Shown: piece after piece, positions 36,192 to 46,856 of the stretch
How the letters are laid out: each line of letters starts with the position of its first letter
Numbering within the stretch: position 1 is the first letter of the stretch
Assembly (NCBI RefSeq): GCF_021582875.1
Contig: NZ_CP091138.1
Span: 3,286,001-3,350,000 of the forward strand
Source of the DNA: Microbacterium sp. KUDC0406
GTDB lineage: Bacteria > Actinomycetota > Actinomycetes > Actinomycetales > Microbacteriaceae
Reading direction: 5' to 3'
DNA: 64,000 nt
The notes under the pieces: generated by a model
Databases searched by the model: none
The model's input: only the letters and a program-made list of their open reading frames with translations
Told to the model about the DNA's origin: nothing
Program-made: the position numbers and the translations under genes

Positions 36192-36230
36192 TTGACAGGA
36201 TCCGCACGACATTCTAATGTCCTTACAAAT
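36192..36230 (+). promoter_or_regulatory. Phytase promoter with IolR-type operator
   Basis: A near-consensus promoter: TTGACA (36192-36197), 17-bp spacer, TAATGT (36215-36220). An operator, TGTCCTTACA (36218-36227, within AATGTCCTTACAAAT), overlaps the -10 box and start point. The exact reverse complement, TGTAAGGACA, occurs at 52569-52578 in the inositol region. It matches 9 of 10 positions of the C. glutamicum IolR motif as I recall it (KGWCHTRACA). Repression by the GntR protein at 42.5-43.3 kb is predicted. Confidence 0.75.
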
Positions 36231-36313
36231 CAGTGCGTCTGTACTCCGACGACGCAAGGCCGCCGTCGAAGCGGATGCCGCAGCCCCCTGCTCAGGCGGG
36301 GAGGAGGAGTCAT

Positions 36314-37729
36314 ATGTCTCATCGATCACCGAACCATCCGCGCACCAGGGTAGCTGCGCTGGTCGCCGTCACGCTCTTCGCAGGCGTCCTGCTTCCCGTC
36401 TCGGCGGCGACGGCTGCGCCGCCGGAGCGGGATGCGCCCGTTCGAACAGTCGGCAACCTCTACGGCACGAAGGCGGTGTACGAGCCGTTCCAGGATGCGC
36501 GCCTCTATCATCGGCCGCCGGCCAGCTATCATCCCGTCCTCGTCGAACATGTCAGCCGGCACGGTTCGCGCCTGCTGTCCAGCAAGAAGTACGACGACCT
36601 GCTGTGGCAGCTGTGGCAGATCGCCGACGCCGACGGCGGACTCACCGACCTCGGTGAGCAACTCGGTCCGGATCTGCAGCGGATCATCGCGATCCACGAC
36701 CAGGTCGGCTACGGCACGCTCAGCACGCGCGGAGCACAGGAGCAGCAGCAGATCGCCGAACGCGCGGTCGAGCGAATGCGGCCGGTCTTCGACGCTGCGG
36801 TCGAGGACGGTCGTCCGATCGAGATAGTGTCGTCCGGCGTCGACAGGGCTGTCGACAGCGCTGACAACTTCGTTGTGGGCTTGAAGGATGCCGACCCGCA
36901 ACTCGCCGGAGTCATCCAGCCTCAGGTGACGGATCCAGATCTGCTCTACTTCCACGACACGGATCCCGAGTACCTGGAGTACGAGGACGGCGAGCAGCTC
37001 GCCGGCGTCGAGGACGAACTCGAGCAGCTGCCGATCATCGCGACCACCGCACGCGATGTCGTGAGCAGGCTCTTCACGCCGGGGTTCATCGCCCGCATCG
37101 ATGCCGGCGAGTTCGATCTCGTCGATCACGGCAAAGGTAAGACCCACCTGCGCAGCGTCGTAGATGTCGGTTCGTTCATCTACGAGCTGTACGTCATCGC
37201 GCCGGGGATGGATCAGGACGCGGCTGTCGACATGACGCCGTATCTGACGGATGAGGATGCGGCGGTCTTCGCCTACTTGTCGGATGCGAACGACTTCTAC
37301 AAGAAGGGTCCGGCCTTCGCCGGATCCGACGTGACGTACCGGATGGCACACGTGCTCGTGGACGAGTTCCTGGATTCGGTCGAGGCTGTGGCGGCGGGCG
37401 AGACGAGTCCGGCGGCGGAGTTCCGGTTCGCCCACGCCGAGGAGATCATCCCGCTGGCGGCTCTGCTGAAGCTGCCCGGCAGCAGGGTGGCGCAGCCTGA
37501 TGACGACCTGTTCAGCTACGACACGAACCCGTGGCGTGGTGCTCAGGTGGCGCCGATGGCGGCGAACCTGCAGTGGGACGTCTATGTCGGGCCGCGCGGT
37601 CGCACCATCGTGCGCATGCTCTACAACGAGAAGGAGACCGCGTTCGCCGGGGACTGCACACCGATCCGCCCGGGAAGCTTCTTCTACTTCGTCGACGAGC
37701 TGACCCGCTGCCTGGCGGATCAGCGCTGA
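36314..37729 (+). CDS. Secreted histidine-type phosphatase, MINPP/phytase-like
   Basis: A 471-residue protein. Residues 1 to about 36 form a Sec signal peptide (ALVAVTLFAGVLLPVSAATA). The mature enzyme is a branch-2 histidine phosphatase: the catalytic motif R82-H83-G84-S85-R86 (VEHVSRHGSRLLS) with a proton-donor H374-A375-E376 (FRFAHAEEIIPLA). HAE instead of HD is the hallmark of multiple inositol polyphosphate phosphatases, which remove several phosphates from phytate. GGAGGAG lies before the ATG. The operator at its promoter ties it to the inositol cluster. Phytate as substrate is inferred from family and regulon. Confidence 0.85.
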   Translation: MSHRSPNHPRTRVAALVAVTLFAGVLLPVSAATAAPPERDAPVRTVGNLYGTKAVYEPFQDARLYHRPPASYHPVLVEHVSRHGSRLLSSKKYDDLLWQLWQIADADGGLTDLGEQLGPDLQRIIAIHDQVGYGTLSTRGAQEQQQIAERAVERMRPVFDAAVEDGRPIEIVSSGVDRAVDSADNFVVGLKDADPQLAGVIQPQVTDPDLLYFHDTDPEYLEYEDGEQLAGVEDELEQLPIIATTARDVVSRLFTPGFIARIDAGEFDLVDHGKGKTHLRSVVDVGSFIYELYVIAPGMDQDAAVDMTPYLTDEDAAVFAYLSDANDFYKKGPAFAGSDVTYRMAHVLVDEFLDSVEAVAAGETSPAAEFRFAHAEEIIPLAALLKLPGSRVAQPDDDLFSYDTNPWRGAQVAPMAANLQWDVYVGPRGRTIVRMLYNEKETAFAGDCTPIRPGSFFYFVDELTRCLADQR

Positions 37730-37737
37730 TCTCAAGG

Positions 37738-37770
37738 GTCATCCCCCGGGCCGTCAGTCCCGGGGATGAC
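37738..37770 (+). terminator. Terminator hairpin after the phytase gene
   Basis: Stem GTCATCCCCCGGG (37738-37750) with TCCCGGGGATGAC (37758-37770), imperfect by one bulge, seven-base loop. It ends the single-gene phytase transcript. Confidence 0.7.
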
Positions 37771-37823
37771 TGCGGCCGCGGGCCGAGACGACGGATGCCT
37801 GACCGACCCGCGAGGATGGACGG

Positions 37824-38561
37824 ATGAGCATCCCTTCCGGCACCGTTCCCGTGCCGCAGTGCGTCCGTGCGCTGGCCCGCGGCGCCACGCTGGAATGCGT
37901 GTGGCTGAACGAACTCGGCGGACTGACGTTCCGCGCGACGCCAGCCGACGACGACGTCTTCTACATCAAATGTGGTCCGCGTAACGGGGAGACGAACCTG
38001 CGCGATGAGGCGGAGCGGATGACGTGGGCGGGGCGCTGGATCCGCGTGCCGCAGGTGCTTGACCAGGGCGAGGACGACACGCACGAATGGCTGGTCACGT
38101 CCGTGATCGACGGCGAGAGTGCGGTGGCGCCGCGCTGGGTCGCCGAGCCCGCCATCGCGGTGCGCGCGGTGGGTGAGGGACTCCGGATGCTGCACGACCG
38201 GCTTCCGGTCGACGACTGTCCCTGGGGCTGGGGTGTGCCGTCGCGGATCGCGAACGCGGCGGCCCGCGGCATCCGGGTTCCCGCGCGTCTGCATGACGCC
38301 CCGCCGGTCGACCGGTTGGTGGTCTGCCACGGTGACGCCTGCTGCCCCAACACGCTGATCGGCGACGACGGGCGCTGGGTCGCGCACGTCGATCTCGCGC
38401 TGCTCGGGGTCGCCGATCGGTGGGCCGACATCGCTGTCGCATCGATGAGCACGGAGTGGAACTACGGGCACGGGTGGGAGGACGCGCTGATCGAGGCATA
38501 CGGCCTCGAGCCGGACCGGCAGCGCCTGGCCTACTACCGCGACCTGTGGAACGCGACCTGA
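37824..38561 (+). CDS. Aminoglycoside 3'-phosphotransferase-like kinase
   Basis: A 245-residue APH-fold kinase. The ATP lysine lies in [11 protein letters not shown], the catalytic loop is [14 protein letters not shown] (Brenner-type HGD..N) and the metal-binding motif is [17 protein letters not shown], the pattern of APH(3') enzymes. It phosphorylates a small hydroxylated substrate; whether that is an aminoglycoside cannot be told from sequence alone. GAGGAT lies six bases before the ATG (leaderless). Confidence 0.82.
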   Translation: MSIPSGTVPVPQCVRALARGATLECVWLNELGGLTFRATPADDDVFYIKCGPRNGETNLRDEAERMTWAGRWIRVPQVLDQGEDDTHEWLVTSVIDGESAVAPRWVAEPAIAVRAVGEGLRMLHDRLPVDDCPWGWGVPSRIANAAARGIRVPARLHDAPPVDRLVVCHGDACCPNTLIGDDGRWVAHVDLALLGVADRWADIAVASMSTEWNYGHGWEDALIEAYGLEPDRQRLAYYRDLWNAT

Positions 38562-38664
38562 ACGCCCGCCTGTCGTAGGCTCGCATCGGCGGGTACTTCG
38601 CAGTAGTACTCAGGACCACCTAGGCTGGAACTCAGTCGCACGCCGCCGTTCGAAGGAGAACACG

Positions 38665-39420
38665 ATGCAGATCAGCGGATCCGGTGCCCTCGTCACGGGC
38701 GGCGCCAGCGGACTCGGACTCGCCACCGCCCGCAGGCTCGCGGCCGCGGGCGCGCAGGTGACGATCGTCGACCTGCCGACCTCGGCGGGTGCCGAGATCG
38801 CCGCCGAGCTCGGCGGGTTCTTCGCGCCCGTCGACGTCACCGATGTCGACCAGGTGCGCGCAGCCGTCGCCGAGTCGCTCGACCCGCTGCGCATCGTCGT
38901 CAACTGTGCAGGTATCGCACCGCCGGCCAAGGTGCTCGACCGTGACGGCGACCCCGTCGACCTCGCGGCATTCGAACGGATCATCCGGATCAATCTCGTC
39001 GGCACGTTCAACGTCATCTCCCAGGCGGCCGCCGTGATCTCCAAGGGGGAACCCGCCGAGGGCGGCGACCGCGGCGTGATCGTCAGCACCGCGAGCGTCG
39101 CCGCGTTCGACGGTCAGATCGGCCAGCCGGCGTACTCCGCCTCGAAGGGCGGTGTGCACGCGATGACACTGCCGATCGCCCGCGAGCTCGCGCGCTACGG
39201 CATCCGGGTCTGCACGATCGCCCCCGGCATCATGGAGACGCCCATGCTCGCCGGCCTCCCCGACGCCGCGCAGGAGTCGCTCGGGCAGCAGGTGCCGTAC
39301 CCCGCCCGCCTCGGCCGGCCCGACGAGTACGCCGCCCTCGTGCAGCACATCGTCGAGAACGGCTACCTGAACGGCGAGACCATCCGCCTCGACGGCGCCA
39401 TCCGCATGGCGCCGAAATGA
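38665..39420 (+). CDS. SDR oxidoreductase, 3-hydroxyacyl-CoA dehydrogenase type
   Basis: A 251-residue classical short-chain dehydrogenase: Rossmann motif [21 protein letters not shown] at the fourth strand, catalytic Ser in [15 protein letters not shown] and the YSASKGG active-site motif. Overall it resembles HSD17B10-type 3-hydroxyacyl-CoA dehydrogenases of short-branched-chain acyl-CoA oxidation. GAAGGAG precedes the ATG; TAGGCT further upstream is a possible -10. It is followed by a second SDR across a structured gap. Confidence 0.88.
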   Translation: MQISGSGALVTGGASGLGLATARRLAAAGAQVTIVDLPTSAGAEIAAELGGFFAPVDVTDVDQVRAAVAESLDPLRIVVNCAGIAPPAKVLDRDGDPVDLAAFERIIRINLVGTFNVISQAAAVISKGEPAEGGDRGVIVSTASVAAFDGQIGQPAYSASKGGVHAMTLPIARELARYGIRVCTIAPGIMETPMLAGLPDAAQESLGQQVPYPARLGRPDEYAALVQHIVENGYLNGETIRLDGAIRMAPK

Positions 39421-39481
39421 CCTTCGAATCGCTTGAATGGCGTCATTTCGGCGCCGAATCCAGCCAATTGCGCGATTCGAA
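39408..39481 (+). promoter_or_regulatory. Interleaved inverted repeats (pseudoknot topology) between SDR genes
   Basis: IR1: GGCGCCGAAATGAC (39408-39421, spanning the SDR1 stop) pairs perfectly with GTCATTTCGGCGCC (39442-39455). IR2: TTCGAATCGC (39423-39432) pairs perfectly with GCGATTCGAA (39472-39481), five bases before the AAGGAG of SDR2. The arms alternate 1-2-1-2, which is an H-type pseudoknot arrangement. Confidence 0.7.
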
Positions 39482-39496
39482 CATGAAGGAGAGACC

Positions 39497-40327
39497 ATGA
39501 GCCTCGCAGGCAAGACCATCCTGATGTCCGGCGGCAGCCGCGGCATCGGCCTCGCGATCGCGCTGCGCGCGGCGGCGGACGGGGCGAACATCGCGCTGCT
39601 CGCCAAGACCGACACCCCGCACCCCAAGCTCGAGGGCACGGTGCACACCGCCGCCGAGCAGATCCGCGCGGTCGGCGGTCAGGCGCTGCCGATCGTCGGC
39701 GACGTGCGCAGCGACGACGACATCACCGAGGCCGTGCTGAAGACCGCGGGCGAGTTCGGCGGCATCGACGTCGTCGTCAACAACGCCAGCGTGATCGACC
39801 TGTCCACCTCGCTCGACCTGGCGGCGAAGAAGTACGACCTCATGCAGGACGTGAACGTGCGCGGCACCTTCATGCTCTCCCGCGCGGCCGTGCCGGTGCT
39901 GCGCGAGTCGGCGAACCCGCACATCCTGTCACTCTCGCCGCCGCTGAACCTCTCGCCCCGCTGGCTCGGTGCGCACACCGGCTACACGATGGCGAAGTAC
40001 GGCATGACGATGGCCACGCTCGGCCTCGCGGCGGAGTTCGCGGATGCCGGGATCGCGGCGAACACGCTGTGGCCGCGCACCACCATCGCGACCGCGGCGG
40101 TGCAGTTCGCGCTCGGCGGCGACCGCATGATGAAGGTCAGCCGGACGCCGGAGATCTATGCGGATGCCGCATACGCCGTGGTCACCGCTCCGTCCGCGCA
40201 GCGCACGGGGCGGACGCTCATCGTCGAGGACGTTCTGGAGGAGGCCGGTGTCACGGACTTCTCCGGCTACGCCGCAGTGCCCGGGACGCCCGACGACGCA
40301 CTGTTCCCGGACATCTTCCTGGACTGA
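39497..40327 (+). CDS. SDR oxidoreductase, HSDL2-like
   Basis: A 276-residue short-chain dehydrogenase: MSGGSRGIGLAIALRAAADG nucleotide-binding loop, VVNNASVIDL, and the active-site region SLSPPLNLSPRWLGAHTGYT with YTMAKYG. The PPLN..P..HTGYTMAKYGM signature is that of HSDL2-like proteins; they may act on acyl-CoA or isoprenoid substrates. AAGGAG precedes the ATG. It is probably co-transcribed with the previous SDR. Confidence 0.88.
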   Translation: MSLAGKTILMSGGSRGIGLAIALRAAADGANIALLAKTDTPHPKLEGTVHTAAEQIRAVGGQALPIVGDVRSDDDITEAVLKTAGEFGGIDVVVNNASVIDLSTSLDLAAKKYDLMQDVNVRGTFMLSRAAVPVLRESANPHILSLSPPLNLSPRWLGAHTGYTMAKYGMTMATLGLAAEFADAGIAANTLWPRTTIATAAVQFALGGDRMMKVSRTPEIYADAAYAVVTAPSAQRTGRTLIVEDVLEEAGVTDFSGYAAVPGTPDDALFPDIFLD

Positions 40328-40358
40328 ACGCGCCTCGACAGGCGCAGCGACCCAACTG

Positions 40359-40385
40359 CTGGGTCCCTGAGCCCGTCGAAGGGTC
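40359..40385. repeat. REP word
   Basis: CTGGGTCCCTGAGCCCGTCG...AAGGGTC, the intergenic example of the word that is embedded in coding sequence at 1576, 4419 and 28448. Confidence 0.7.
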
Positions 40386-40491
40386 AGAACAGCAGGTAGA
40401 CCGCCCCGGCGATCGTCAACACGATTACGAGGCAGTCGAACAGCTGCTGTGGCATCCGCTCCGCCAGCTTCAGGCGCAGACGCGGGTCCGC
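40384..40491 (-). pseudogene. Remnant of a membrane protein C-terminus (TauE/SafE-like)
   Basis: Between the second SDR and the aldolase gene, the minus strand encodes ADPRLRLKLAERMPQQLFDC...LTIAGAVYLLF followed by a stop at 40384-40386. It has no start codon and abuts the aldolase stop. A charged helix followed by one last hydrophobic helix looks like the C-terminus of a sulfite-exporter TauE/SafE family permease. It is probably a deletion remnant ending at the REP word. Confidence 0.4.
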
Positions 40492-41130
40492 TCAGCCCCG
40501 GACGGCTGCCAGCGCCGTGGCGAACCGTGCGGCACGCGCCTCGAGGTCGTGCCAGTCCTGCGCGGCGATCGAGGCGCTGTTGGCCAGATCGCCGCCGGCG
40601 CCGACGGCGACCGCCCCTGCCGCGAACCACGCCGCGAGGTTGTCGGGGTTCACGCCACCGGTCGGCATCAGCGGTGCGCCAGGGAACGGGCCGCGAAGCG
40701 CGCCGAGGTACGACGGGCCGCCGAGCGAGGCGGGGAAGATCTTGACGACGTCGACGCCGAGATCCAGCGCCGTCATCACCTCGGTCGGAGTCAGCGCGCC
40801 GGTCATCACCACGCGCCCGGTGCCGACCATCGCGCGGGTGAGGTCGGGCAGCGTGCCGGGGCTGACGAGGAACTCGGCCCCCGCATCCGCCGCGGCCTCG
40901 GCCTGCTCCGCGTTCGTGACCGTGCCCGCGCCGATCACGGCGGCGTCGCCGTGTCGGGCGATCAGCTCGCGGATGACGGCGGGGGCATCCGGCGTCGAGT
41001 ACGTGACCTCGATGCCCGTGACACCACCGCGGATGATCGCCTCGGAGGCGTCGATCGCCGCCTCCGGCGACGGGGCGCGCAGCACGGCGAGGACTCCTGC
41101 GGAACGGGTACGGGCGAGGCGGTCGGTCAT
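40492..41130 (-). CDS. eda: Bifunctional KHG/KDPG aldolase
   Basis: A 212-residue class I aldolase splitting 2-keto-3-deoxy-6-phosphogluconate (or 4-hydroxy-2-oxoglutarate) to pyruvate plus an aldehyde. Motifs are GIEVTYSTPDAP (catalytic Glu), IGAGTVTNAEQAEAA, VSPGTLPDL, the Schiff-base lysine in VVKIFPASLGGPSYLGAL and PTGGVNPDN. GGAG lies a few bases before the ATG at 41128-41130. It stands alone, divergent from rlmN. Confidence 0.93.
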   Translation of the reverse strand: MTDRLARTRSAGVLAVLRAPSPEAAIDASEAIIRGGVTGIEVTYSTPDAPAVIRELIARHGDAAVIGAGTVTNAEQAEAAADAGAEFLVSPGTLPDLTRAMVGTGRVVMTGALTPTEVMTALDLGVDVVKIFPASLGGPSYLGALRGPFPGAPLMPTGGVNPDNLAAWFAAGAVAVGAGGDLANSASIAAQDWHDLEARAARFATALAAVRG

Positions 41131-41248
41131 CGGGGCTCCTTCGACGGCGGTCTTCTCCATTGTGCCGCATCCGCCGCAGCCTGTAACTACAGGTTGCGCG
41201 ATGCCTGCCCAAGCGCCTTCCCAGGCCCGCTCCCGTACCCTTGAGACC

Positions 41249-42483
41249 ATGGCATCCGAAGAAGATCCCCCGCGCGCACCCCGCAGGTGCGCCCTGCGAC
41301 CGAAGGCTGGACGCAGAAGAAGGATGCCGAGGGTCGTCCCCTGCTGCAGTTCGCGAGCCCTCGGCGCGGCAAGCCGCCGGTGCACTTCGCCGACTACACG
41401 CCGGCTGAGCGCGTCGAGAAGGTCAAGGAGCTGGGCCTGCCCGGCTTCCGCGCCAAGCAGCTCGCGACGCACTACTTCACGCATTACACCTCGGACCCGG
41501 CCGAGATGACGGACCTGCCCGCCGCTCAGCGCGAAGAGCTCGTCGCCGGGCTCATGCCGCCGCTGCTCACCGAGGTCCGCCGCCTCGAGACCGACCGTGG
41601 TGACACGATCAAGTTCCTCTGGCGGCTGCATGACGGCGCCCTCGTCGAGTCGGTGCTCATGCGCTACCCGGGGCGCATCACACTGTGCGTGTCGAGCCAG
41701 GCCGGCTGCGGTATGAACTGCCCGTTCTGCGCCACCGGCCAGGCGGGCCTCACCCGCAACATGTCGACGGCCGAGATCCTCGACCAGATCGTGCGGGCCA
41801 ACCGCCTGATCGCCGACGGCGGACTGGGCGACCCGCGCAAGGTCGGCCATGAGGGCGAGCGCGTCACGAACATCGTCTTCATGGGCATGGGCGAGCCGCT
41901 GGCCAACTACAAGCGGGTCATGGATGCGGTGCGCACCATGGTCGCCCCGCAGCCCGAGGGCCTCGGCATGAGCGCCCGCGGCATCACCGTGTCGACGGTC
42001 GGCCTGGTGCCGGCCATCCGCAAGCTGTCCGACGAGAACATCCCGGTGACCTTCGCGCTCTCGCTGCACGCACCCGATGACCAGCTGCGTGACGAGCTGA
42101 TCCCGGTGAACTCGCGCTGGAAGGTCGACGAGGCACTGGATGCCGCTCGCGAGTACTTCGAGAAGACCGGGCGTCGCGTCTCGATCGAGTACGCGCTGAT
42201 CAAGGACATGAACGATCACGCCTGGCGCGCAGACCTCCTCGCCGAGAAGCTCAACGCCCGCGGGCGCGGCTGGGTGCATGTGAACCCGATCCCGCTGAAC
42301 CCGACGCCCGGCTCGATCTGGACCTCGTCCGAGAAGGACGTGCAGGACGAGTTCGTGCGCCGCCTCAACGACGCCGGCATCCCGACGACCCTGCGCGACA
42401 CCCGCGGCAAGGAGATCGACGGCGCCTGCGGCCAGCTGGTCGCCACGACAGAGGACGAGGCCGCCGCGGCCGCCATGGCCTGA
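41249..42483 (+). CDS. rlmN: 23S rRNA (A2503)/tRNA (A37) C2-methyltransferase RlmN, 5' frameshift
   Basis: Radical-SAM methyltransferase. The cluster-binding [15 protein letters not shown] holds the CxxxCxxC cysteines; [11 protein letters not shown] and the C-terminal GACGQL (methyl-carrying Cys) are present. The ATG at 41249 has TACCCT seven bases upstream (leaderless) and reads [11 protein letters not shown]. One extra C in the run 41279-41282 connects it to [20 protein letters not shown]. Otherwise the frame starts only at about 41287 without a proper start. Confidence 0.92.
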
Positions 42484-42491
42484 CGTCGACG

Positions 42492-43252
42492 CTACTTGGC
42501 GACGAGGGTCGTCTCGAAGCTGTACATGTCGGGGCGGTAGCAGTGCGTGCCGTACTCGATCGCCTTTCCGGCGGCGTCGTACGCCGTGCGCTGCATCGTC
42601 AGCAATGGGCTGCCGCGGTCGACGTCGAGCAGCCGCGCCTCGTCACCGTGCTCGCTGCGGGCGCCGATGCGCTGCTTGGCGACACGGATCGTCACCCCGC
42701 GGCTCCGCAGGATCTGGTACAGACCTTGCGCCTCCAGCTGTTCGCGGGAGATGTCGGAGAAGTCCTCGGGCAGAAAATTCTCCATGAGCGCCACCGGGAT
42801 GCCGTCGGTGCTGCGGAGGCGGCGGAGGTACAGCATCGGCGACCCGACGACGATGCCGAGCTGATCGGCGACGTCGTCGGCGGCGGGTCGGACGTCGTGC
42901 ACGAGCACCTGGGTCGTGGGGGCGTGCTGCGAGTTCTTCAGGTCCTCGTAGAGGCTGGTCAATTCCACCTGGCGGGTGACCTGGCCCTGCACGACCTGGG
43001 TCCCGATGCCGCGTCGCCGGACCAGCAGCCCCTTGTCGACCACCTCTTGAATCGCGCGGCGGATCGTCGGCCGGGAGAGGCCGAGGCGTCGTCCGATCTC
43101 GATCTCGTTCTCGAGGCGTGCTCCCGGGGGATGGTGCCCGACTGGATCGCCCCCTCGAGCCGGCGTGAGACCTGGAAGTAGAGCGGGACGGGACCCGCGC
43201 GGTCGAGGTCGTGGAACAGCTCGTCAGGCCAGACCGGATCCTCGTGCGGCAT
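42492..43252 (-). CDS. iolR: GntR/HutC-family regulator, probable IolR, frameshifted
   Basis: N-terminal winged-helix part (GPVPLYFQVSRRLEGAIQSG) and UTRA effector domain (LTSLYEDLKNSQ ... LYLRRLRSTDGIPVALMENF ... YGTHCYRPDMYSFE) are in different frames. One extra base in the run 43126-43130 restores TIPPGARLENEIEIGRRLGL. Divergent from iolC with a 16-bp palindromic operator at 43292-43307 between them, so it probably represses itself and the inositol genes until an inositol catabolite binds the UTRA domain. GAGGGG precedes the ATG. Confidence 0.85.
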
Positions 43253-43291
43253 GCTGGTCCCCTCGTGTCAGCTCCGCCGAGGCGGTGCGGT

Positions 43292-43307
43292 TATTGTCAT
43301 GACAATA
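43292..43307. promoter_or_regulatory. IolR operator B (iolR promoter)
   Basis: Perfect 16-bp palindrome TATTGTCATGACAATA, 40 bp upstream of the iolR start. The core TGTCATGACA fits the recalled IolR consensus KGWCHTRACA at all positions. Confidence 0.75.
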
Positions 43308-43391
43308 TTACCCTGCCTGTAGAGCGGTGAAGAGATTCCGCTCGCAGTCCAGGTCAGAGGCGAGATTCTCCTCGCGTTCAACCATGTGATA

Positions 43392-43403
43392 TTGTTAGGA
43401 CAA
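43392..43403 (+). promoter_or_regulatory. IolR operator C (iolC promoter)
   Basis: TTGTTAGGACAA, reverse complement TTGTCCTAACAA, whose core TGTCCTAACA fits the recalled IolR consensus fully. It lies 27 bp before the iolC ATG, in the expected start-point region; TATTGT at 43390-43395 may be the -10 box. Confidence 0.7.
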
Positions 43404-43429
43404 AGACCGGACAGCAATGGAGCGTGACG

Positions 43430-44371
43430 ATGAGCGGTACCCCGGAACTTCTCGCGATCGGGAGACTCGGCGTCGATCTTTACCCGCTGGAGGACGGCGT
43501 GGGCCTCGAGGACGTCCGCACCTTCGGGAAGTATCTCGGCGGCACGGCGGCCAATGTCGCCGTTGCTGCTGCCAGACACGGGCATAGCGTCGAACTGATC
43601 TCGCGAGTGGGCGACGATCCGTTCGGGCGCTATCTGGTCGGCGAGCTCAGCAGGCTGGGCGTCGATCCGCGGCAGATTGCGACCGATCCGCACTTGAAGA
43701 CGCCACTGACGTTCTGCGAGATCTTCCCGCCGGACGACTTCCCCCTCTACTTCTACCGGGAGCCGAAGGCACCCGACATGAACGTCGACGCGGAGCAGAT
43801 CGACCTGCAGACGGTGCGGGATGCCGACATCCTCTGGATGACGACCTCCGGTCTCAGTGCTCAACCCAGCCGCGATGCTCACCACGCGGTTCTCGAAGCC
43901 CGGGCCGGCGGGCGCACCATTCTCGACCTCGACTATCGGCCGATGTTCTGGGAAGCACCGGAGCTGGCGACCGAGCAGCTCGATGGCATTCTCGAACAGG
44001 TGTCCGTCGCCGTCGGCAACCGCGAGGAGTGCCAGATCGCCGTCGGCGAGAACGACCCGCATCGTGCCGCCGACGCGCTGCTCGAGCGCGGCGTCGAACT
44101 GGCCGTGGTCAAGCAGGGCCCGCGGGGCGTGCTGGCCAAGACGCGCGACGAGATCGTCGAAGTTCCGGTGCACGAGGTGGACGTCGTCAATGGCCTCGGA
44201 GCGGGTGACGCGTTCGGCGGTGCGCTGTGCCACGGCGTCCTCGAAGGCTGGAGCCTCAACCGCACGATCACGTTCGCCAACGTCGCGGGGGCGATCGTCG
44301 CCTCGCGGCGTGAATGCTCGACGGCCATGCCGACGGCCGCGGAAATCGACGCACTGCTTCAAGGAGCCTGA
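43430..44371 (+). CDS. iolC: 5-dehydro-2-deoxygluconokinase IolC
   Basis: A 313-residue PfkB-family sugar kinase: N-terminal LLAIGRLGVDLYPLEDG, LGGTAANVAVAAARHG substrate loop and the C-terminal anion hole NGLGAGDAFGGALCHG with the catalytic Asp. In the iol pathway it phosphorylates 2-deoxy-5-keto-D-gluconate. The ATG at 43430 has GGAG seven bases upstream; an in-frame GTG lies six bases earlier. First gene of the catabolic operon. Confidence 0.92.
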   Translation: MSGTPELLAIGRLGVDLYPLEDGVGLEDVRTFGKYLGGTAANVAVAAARHGHSVELISRVGDDPFGRYLVGELSRLGVDPRQIATDPHLKTPLTFCEIFPPDDFPLYFYREPKAPDMNVDAEQIDLQTVRDADILWMTTSGLSAQPSRDAHHAVLEARAGGRTILDLDYRPMFWEAPELATEQLDGILEQVSVAVGNREECQIAVGENDPHRAADALLERGVELAVVKQGPRGVLAKTRDEIVEVPVHEVDVVNGLGAGDAFGGALCHGVLEGWSLNRTITFANVAGAIVASRRECSTAMPTAAEIDALLQGA

Positions 44372-44372
44372 G

Positions 44373-45316
44373 ATGCACAAGATCACCCCGGAGGCCTTCG
44401 CCCATCTCCGCGACACCAGGGCTATCCGCCCCGACGAGTTCGCCACGGCGTTCGCCCAGCGACGCCGCAGACCGGTTCTCGGTGCGGATGGGCGCCTGTT
44501 CATCGTCGCCGCCGATCACCCGGCGCGCGGTGCCCTCTCGGTGGGCGATGACGCCATGGCGATGGCCGATCGCTACGTCCTGCTCGAGCGACTGGCCCTG
44601 GCGCTGAGCCACCCCGGCGTCGACGGCGTGCTGGGCACGCCCGACATCATCGACGATCTGGCGCTCCTGGGTGCGCTCGACGACAAGGTCGTCGTCGGAT
44701 CCATGAACCGGGGCGGGTTGCGCGGATCGACGTTCGAGATCGACGACCGGTACACCGCCTATGACGTGCCGACGATGGTCGGCCGGGGCATCGACTTCGC
44801 CAAGGCGCTCATCCGCATCGATCTCGGCGACCCGGCCACCGCGGACACACTTGACGCCACGGCGGATGTCGTCACTGCGGCGGCCTCGGCCGGACTGCCG
44901 ATCATGCTCGAGCCGTTCCTCAGCCATCGCCGGAACGAGCACATCGTCAACGATCTGACGACGGACGCGGTGATCACCTCGATCGCCATCGCGTCGGCGC
45001 TCGGCGCCGACAGCTCCCACACCTGGATGAAACTCCCCGTGGTCGAGGATATGGAGCGCGTCGTCGCGTCGACCACGATGCCAGTGCTGCTGCTCGGGGG
45101 CGATTCCGGTGAGGATCCCGACGAGCGCTTCGCCTCCTGGGAGTCCGCGCTCACGCTGCCGGGTGTCCGCGGACTGACTGTCGGGCGCACGCTGCTCTTC
45201 CCGCCCGACGGCGACGTGCTCGGCGCCGTGGACGTGGCGGCCAGGATGGTCCATCCGTCGATCGACGCCGGCGCATCCGCCGGTGACCGGGGCGCACACG
45301 CAATCAAGGAGAGAGC

Positions 45317-45320
<4 letters not shown>
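44373..45320 (+). CDS. Cgl0159-family (beta/alpha)8 aldolase
   Basis: A 315-residue protein of the Cgl0159 family found next to iolC in corynebacterial inositol clusters. It contains LFIVAADHPARGALSVG, GVLGTPDIIDDLALLGAL, VVVGSMNRGGLRGSTFEIDD and LLGGDSGEDPDERFASWESAL, a DeoC/LacD-like TIM-barrel aldolase pattern. It presumably performs the IolJ step, cleaving 6-phospho-2-deoxy-5-ketogluconate to DHAP and malonate semialdehyde. One base separates it from iolC and it overlaps the next gene (ATGA). Confidence 0.85.
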
Positions 45321-46852
<1,532 letters not shown>

Positions 46853-46856
46853 GCAG

